From positions 1 to 12,798 of the forward strand of contig CANMGM010000039.1 of the NCBI GenBank assembly GCA_947497195.1: 12,798 bases of DNA, written 5' to 3'. The notes under the pieces were generated by a model. The model had not been told where the DNA came from, made no database searches, and worked only from the letters and a program-made list of their open reading frames with translations. The position numbers and the translations under genes were made by a program. This document shows, one piece after another, positions 9,726 to 12,798 of this stretch. Positions within the stretch are counted from its first letter, which is position 1; each line of letters opens with the position of its first letter. This DNA comes from Bacteroidota bacterium. GTDB taxonomy: Bacteria > Bacteroidota > Bacteroidia > M30B66.

Positions 9726-10703
9726 GTGAAAATTTTGGTAATTCGTTTTAGCTCTATTGGCGATATCGTCTTAACTACTCCGGTTATCCGTTGCCTTTCC
9801 AATCAGCTTGAAAACGCCGAAATCCACATCCTGGTTAAACCATCTTTTGCCCCTGTAATTCAAAACAATCCTCATATTTCAAAAATCTGGTTTTGGGAAG
9901 ATGGCGTATTAAAAAAGCTTAAGAAGGAGGGCTTTGATTACATCGTCGATTTACACAACAACCTCAGGTCGTTTAGAGTAAAGATGGCATTAAATACTCC
10001 AGGATCCTCATTTTACAAGCTAAATGTCGGCAAATATTTACTGGTTCGTTTTCGTATAAATCGCTTACCGAAAATTCATGTGGTTGATCGCTATTTTGAT
10101 GCTGTTAAAGATTTGGGGGTAAAAAACGACGGCGGTGGAATAGACTTTTATCCAACCCTTGCTGATGAGGCAATTACTGACTTGCTTCCGTCCTATTTTC
10201 TGCAAAACTATACGGCAATAGTTTGTGGGGCACTCCAGGGAACTAAAAGCATTCCTGAGGGTAAACTGCGTGATTTTTGTGCCGGAATTCAAGGCAATCT
10301 TTTGTTCATTGGCGGTACCAAAGAGAGAGAATTGGGCGAGAGTCTTCAGGGCTTTTTCGCTGAGCGAAGCATGAGCATGTGTGGAAAAACAACCATTGGC
10401 GAATCGGCCATATTGCTTAAAAACGCGCGAGCGGTATTAACACCCGATACCGGCATGATGCATATTGCTTCCGCATTCAACAAACCAATAGCCGTAATCT
10501 GGGGAAATACTGTTCCGGATTTTGGCATGGGTCCGTATTTGCCGAAACCCGATGCTGCTTTTTTTAATTCGGAAGTTGGCGATTTGCACTGTCGGCCATG
10601 TTCCAAGATCGGCTTCTCCCAATGCCCGAAAAAGCATTTTAACTGCATGAATTTACAAAATACGGAGCGTGTTGGCAGGTGGATTAATCAACTCCCTTCT
10701 TGA
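9726..10703 (+). CDS. Glycosyltransferase family 9, heptosyltransferase-like
   Basis: GT9 enzymes transfer heptose or related sugars from an ADP-sugar onto lipopolysaccharide core or other surface glycans, working at the cytoplasmic face of the inner membrane. The 325-residue protein has the GT-B outline: N-terminal KILVIRFSSIGDIVLTTPV (2-20), a central ALQGTKSIPEGKL (about 169-181) resembling the family's 'TKrwP' motif, GNLLFIGGTKERELG (about 190-204), and the nucleotide-sugar signature TPDTGMMHIASAF (239-251). Near the end is a Cys cluster (289, 292, 300, 307; CRPCSKIGFSQC and following) typical of the family. The start is GTG; translation from there gives the family's exact N-terminus. It is not beside other glycan genes, so donor and acceptor cannot be named. 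WaaF/RfaF-like annotation is plausible but unproven. Confidence 0.88.
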   Translation: MKILVIRFSSIGDIVLTTPVIRCLSNQLENAEIHILVKPSFAPVIQNNPHISKIWFWEDGVLKKLKKEGFDYIVDLHNNLRSFRVKMALNTPGSSFYKLNVGKYLLVRFRINRLPKIHVVDRYFDAVKDLGVKNDGGGIDFYPTLADEAITDLLPSYFLQNYTAIVCGALQGTKSIPEGKLRDFCAGIQGNLLFIGGTKERELGESLQGFFAERSMSMCGKTTIGESAILLKNARAVLTPDTGMMHIASAFNKPIAVIWGNTVPDFGMGPYLPKPDAAFFNSEVGDLHCRPCSKIGFSQCPKKHFNCMNLQNTERVGRWINQLPS

Positions 10704-10794
10704 GGCAATTGGAAATTGTGGGTGAAGCCTGCGTTCGCTTATCGCCTCAAACCTCTCGCTTCAGTGCGAGGGCAAAAGAAACACGGGCTGAGGC
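10700..10794 (+). other. Structured intergenic stretch after the GT9 gene
   Basis: TTGAGGC (10700-10706, covering the GT9 stop) is the inverted complement of GCCTCAA (10744-10750). TGAGGC occurs again at 10789-10794 and can pair with the same arm. Between them lies a hairpin at 10753-10772 (7 bp with one wobble, loop TTCAGT). No T-tract follows, so this is not a standard terminator. The frame from the GT9 stop to about 10811 is open but resembles nothing I know. It could be a repeat element or an insertion scar. 10795-10858 shows nothing recognisable. Confidence 0.4.
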
Positions 10795-10858
10795 TCTTCT
10801 ACCAACTCTAAAAAGATAAGCGGCGTAGCCTTGCAATATTAATATACGATAATAATTT

Positions 10859-11207
10859 AGCTCCGAAATACTTTCGACATTTAGCCAAAATTATGGAGTA
10901 TCAGGTTTCGTTATTAGAACGGATAATACTCCAAATAAAATTGTGTCTGGCTTTTGGAATACAACTGGAGATCAAATTGTTTCTAGAGAAAATATTGATC
11001 AAATTAACTGGCAACATTATCTCCGTTTCCTACTCTAATAAAAAATTAAAACTATTCTATAATGGAACATTAACGGATTCATCTACTGGAGACTATGTTC
11101 AAAATAATCAAAATATTTTTCTGGGATGTCTTCAAATTTATCAGAATAATAGTCCTGAGATTTTCTTTGAAGGGAAGATCAACGACATCGATATCTGGAA
11201 CCGCGCC
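10859..11207 (+). pseudogene. Remnant of a LamG / concanavalin-like domain, frameshifted and truncated
   Basis: Translated in two frames, this stretch gives most of one LamG-type domain. The first part (frame of base 10892) reads YGVSGFVIRTDNTPNKIVSG and ends around DQINWQHYLRF. The second part (frame of base 10893) reads SYSNKKLKLFYNG, then NIFLG and EIFFEGKINDIDIWNRA, which is the standard LamG ending. The frame changes once, near 11024-11031, by one extra base or two lost ones; unshifted, the first frame stops at 11036. There is no signal peptide, no start of its own and no sorting domain. Such domains usually sit in large secreted adhesins or glycan-binding proteins. The first two-thirds is clearly richer in A and T than the neighbouring genes. 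The remnant ends 24 bases before prfB and happens to be in frame with it. It is a dead fragment, not a gene. Confidence 0.65.
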
Positions 11208-11215
11208 GAATTTTG

Positions 11216-11223
11216 TAAGTTTG
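11216..11223 (+). promoter_or_regulatory. Putative prfB -7 box (TAAGTTTG)
   Basis: TAAGTTTG matches TAnnTTTG exactly and ends 8 bases before the ATG at 11232, so the leader would be only a few bases. The nearest -33 candidate is TCTG at 11194-11197 (one mismatch, spacer 18), which lies inside the LamG remnant. The upstream half of the promoter therefore appears to be made of remnant sequence. Confidence 0.5.
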
Positions 11224-11231
11224 CCGCCGTT

Positions 11232-12330
11232 ATGATCCAACCCGACCAAATTACGTCACTGGATGATCGCCTGGATGCGTTAAGGAGGCATCTTTGACGT
11301 CGCCCGTAAATTAGCCGAAATCGAATTCGAAGAACGCGAAACCACTGCTCCCGGCTTTTGGGACGAACCCGATAAAGCCGAGAAGAAACTCAAGCAGATT
11401 CGCGATAAGAAAGTGTGGACCGATGCCTTTCGCAAGATCGAATCAGGACTTGATGATTTAAAGGTGCTGCTCGATTTTTTCAAAGAAGGCGGAGCTACCG
11501 AAGAGGAGCTCGACCAGCAATATGCAATTGTTGTAAACGATCTCGAAGAGCTGGAATTCAAAAACATGCTATCGGGCAAGGAAGATAATTTGAGTTGTGT
11601 TCTCACCATTAACTCGGGTGCAGGCGGAACCGAAAGCTGCGATTGGGCTTCGATGCTTTTTAGGATGTATAAAATGTGGGCCGATAAACATAAATTTAAA
11701 ATTACGGAAGTAGATTTTCAGGACGGTGACGTGGCTGGAATTAAATCGGTTACCATTCAGATAGATGGCGAGTTTGCCTTTGGTTATTTGAAAGGCGAAA
11801 GCGGTGTACATCGATTGGTGCGGATATCGCCTTTCGATTCCAACGCGCGCAGGCATACCTCATTTGCTTCGGTGTATGCCTATCCGCTTATCGACGATAC
11901 AATTGATATTCAGATAAACCCGGCTGATATCGAATGGGATACCTTTCGAGCTGGTGGAGCCGGTGGGCAGAACGTTAATAAGGTAGAAACGGCTGTGCGA
12001 CTTTTCCATAAGCCATCGGGAATTATAATTAAGAATCAGGAGAGCCGCTCGCAGCTGCAAAACAAGGATAAAGCTATGCAGTTGTTGAAGTCGCAGTTGT
12101 ACGAAATCGAATTGCGCAAGCGGCAAGAAAGCACCGCTGCCATCGAAGGCTCAAAGAAGAAAATCGAGTGGGGTTCGCAAATCCGCAATTACGTGTTTCA
12201 CCCGTATAAACTGGTTAAAGACCTTCGAACCGATTTAGAAACATCGGATGTTCAAGGTGTGATGGATGGCGAACTCGATCCGTTTATAAAATCGTACTTG
12301 ATGGAATTTGGCTCGAATGCTACGGCATAA
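11232..12330 (+). CDS. prfB: Peptide chain release factor 2, expressed by programmed +1 frameshift
   Basis: RF2 recognises UGA and UAA stop codons and releases the finished peptide from the ribosome. The first frame runs from ATG 11232 ([21 protein letters not shown], 21 codons) to an in-frame TGA at 11295-11297. The second frame continues from GAC at 11296 to the TAA at 12328-12330. Joined, they give 365 residues, the normal RF2 length. The decision region is AGGAGG-CAT-CTT-TGA-C (11283-11298), with the SD-like element three bases from the slippery CTT as in E. coli. Functional motifs are the stop-codon-reading SPF (199-201) and the catalytic GGQ (244-246). The residue four before GGQ is Ala240, as in most species, not Thr as in E. 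coli K-12. Low RF2 lets the ribosome shift frame and make more RF2. This gene must not be read as a pseudogene or as starting at 11413. Confidence 0.96.
11283..11298 (+). promoter_or_regulatory. RF2 autoregulatory +1 frameshift site
   Basis: AGGAGG (11283-11288), a three-base spacer CAT, the slippery codon CTT (11292-11294), and TGA followed by C (11295-11298). Each element and the spacing match the known RF2 recoding signal. The tRNA on CTT slips one base forward onto TTT, and decoding resumes at GAC. Confidence 0.95.
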
Positions 12331-12349
12331 GTTGGATTTGCATACAAAC

Positions 12350-12366
12350 GAATAGGTCATCTATTC
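12350..12366 (+). promoter_or_regulatory. Short inverted repeat between prfB and tpx
   Basis: GAATAG (12350-12355) and CTATTC (12361-12366) form a perfect 6-bp inverted repeat around GTCAT, followed by AAAAA. It is AT-rich and lacks a T-tract on the plus strand, so it is a poor terminator. It lies about 45 bases upstream of the tpx -7 box and could instead be an operator. Confidence 0.3.
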
Positions 12367-12387
12367 AAAAATTGATATGCGATGAAA

Positions 12388-12418
12388 TTTAAGCATGCAC
12401 AATAATTTATTAGGTTTG
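12388..12418 (+). promoter_or_regulatory. tpx promoter, Bacteroidota type
   Basis: TTTA at 12388-12391 and TAGGTTTG at 12411-12418, separated by 19 bases, fit the -33/-7 pattern. A GCATGC palindrome (12393-12398) sits between the two boxes. The leader before ATG 12436 would be about 10-12 bases. Confidence 0.6.
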
Positions 12419-12435
12419 CACAAAATTTAATTTCC

Positions 12436-12798
12436 ATGCCACTTAACACTACCTCTATGGGAGGCAATCCTGTTGATTTAATAGACGATTTACCCGAAGT
12501 AAACGAGAATGCAGCCGATTTTACGTTTGTAAAAACTGACCTTTCGGAGGCTTCGATGTACGATTTCGAAGGAAAAATAAAAGTGATTATCAGTATTCCC
12601 AGCATCGAAACCGGCGTTTGCCAAAACGAGAGTCGTGCATTCAACGAGCGCCTCAATGCGAAGGAAGGTGTTGTAGGATTGGTAATTTCGAAAGATATAC
12701 CATTGGCGCTCAAACGTTTTTGCGAAGCCGAGGGCTTAAATAACATCATCACTGTTTCGGATTTTCGTGACCGCGATTTTTCGGAAGAATACGGTGCC
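12436..12798 (+). CDS. tpx: Thiol peroxidase Tpx (3' end cut off by the window)
   Basis: Tpx is an atypical 2-Cys peroxiredoxin that reduces hydrogen and organic hydroperoxides, with thioredoxin as electron donor. The first 121 residues are present; the family is about 165-170 residues, so some 45-50 are missing. The peroxidatic Cys62 lies in PSIETGVC with the conserved Thr59 three residues before it. The resolving Cys96 is in KRFCEAEG, 34 residues later, the same spacing as E. coli Tpx Cys61 and Cys95. The N-terminal MGGNPV and the later TVSDFRD are further family signatures. ATG 12436 gives the standard N-terminus. The gene has its own promoter and is independent of prfB. Confidence 0.96.
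   Translation, partial: MPLNTTSMGGNPVDLIDDLPEVNENAADFTFVKTDLSEASMYDFEGKIKVIISIPSIETGVCQNESRAFNERLNAKEGVVGLVISKDIPLALKRFCEAEGLNNIITVSDFRDRDFSEEYGA

Noticed and set aside
10893..11297. A 134-residue open frame read as a separate protein
   Set aside because: It joins the second part of the frameshifted LamG remnant in frame to the first 21 codons of RF2. The RF2 start at 11232 and the recoding site explain the 3' part; the 5' part is a broken domain with an arbitrary ATG.
11295..11297. In-frame TGA suggesting that prfB is a pseudogene
   Set aside because: It is the programmed frameshift site, with SD-like element and slippery CTT in the correct positions, and the following frame is complete.

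Overview
The window looks like ordinary chromosome from a member of the Bacteroidota. The evidence is: repeated TAnnTTTG promoter elements, the phylum's usual -7 box; almost no Shine-Dalgarno sequences before start codons; an F1 ATP synthase beta/epsilon pair (atpD-atpC) apart from any other ATP synthase genes; a very short epsilon subunit; and a small Rieske-like lipoprotein of a type I know from this phylum. I cannot place it more finely from sequence alone.

Layout, left to right. (1) Positions 1-2139 hold the 3' part of lon. (2) Positions 2213-2647 hold a small lipoprotein with a Rieske-like fold. It converges on ahcY (S-adenosylhomocysteine hydrolase, minus strand) across a terminator hairpin. 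(3) Positions 4202-6117 hold clpP and clpX, overlapping by one base, with a striking inverted repeat in the clpP leader. (4) On the minus strand, ribF (FAD synthetase/flavokinase) and a small exported leucine-rich-repeat protein form a one-base-overlap pair whose end touches the end of clpX. (5) Positions 7846-9610 hold atpD-atpC, closed by a clear intrinsic terminator. (6) Positions 9726-10703 hold a GT9 (heptosyltransferase-like) glycosyltransferase. (7) Positions 10704-11231 hold no intact gene: first a hairpin-rich stretch, then an AT-rich, frameshifted remnant of a LamG/concanavalin-like domain. (8) prfB (release factor 2) begins directly at the end of that remnant and carries the classic programmed +1 frameshift site. 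(9) The window ends inside tpx, a thiol peroxidase.

The genes are mostly housekeeping: protein quality control (Lon, ClpXP), methyl-cycle detoxification (AhcY), flavin cofactor synthesis (RibF), energy conservation (AtpDC), translation termination (RF2), envelope polysaccharide synthesis (GT9) and peroxide defence (Tpx). They do not form one pathway. I see no convincing new multi-gene system. The points most worth a second look are the RF2 frameshift site with a perfect SD-like element in a phylum that seldom uses SD pairing, the LamG remnant fused up to prfB, several promoters so close to start codons that the mRNAs should be nearly leaderless (which also decides the ribF start), the clpP leader palindrome, and the Rieske-like lipoprotein with altered ligand positions.
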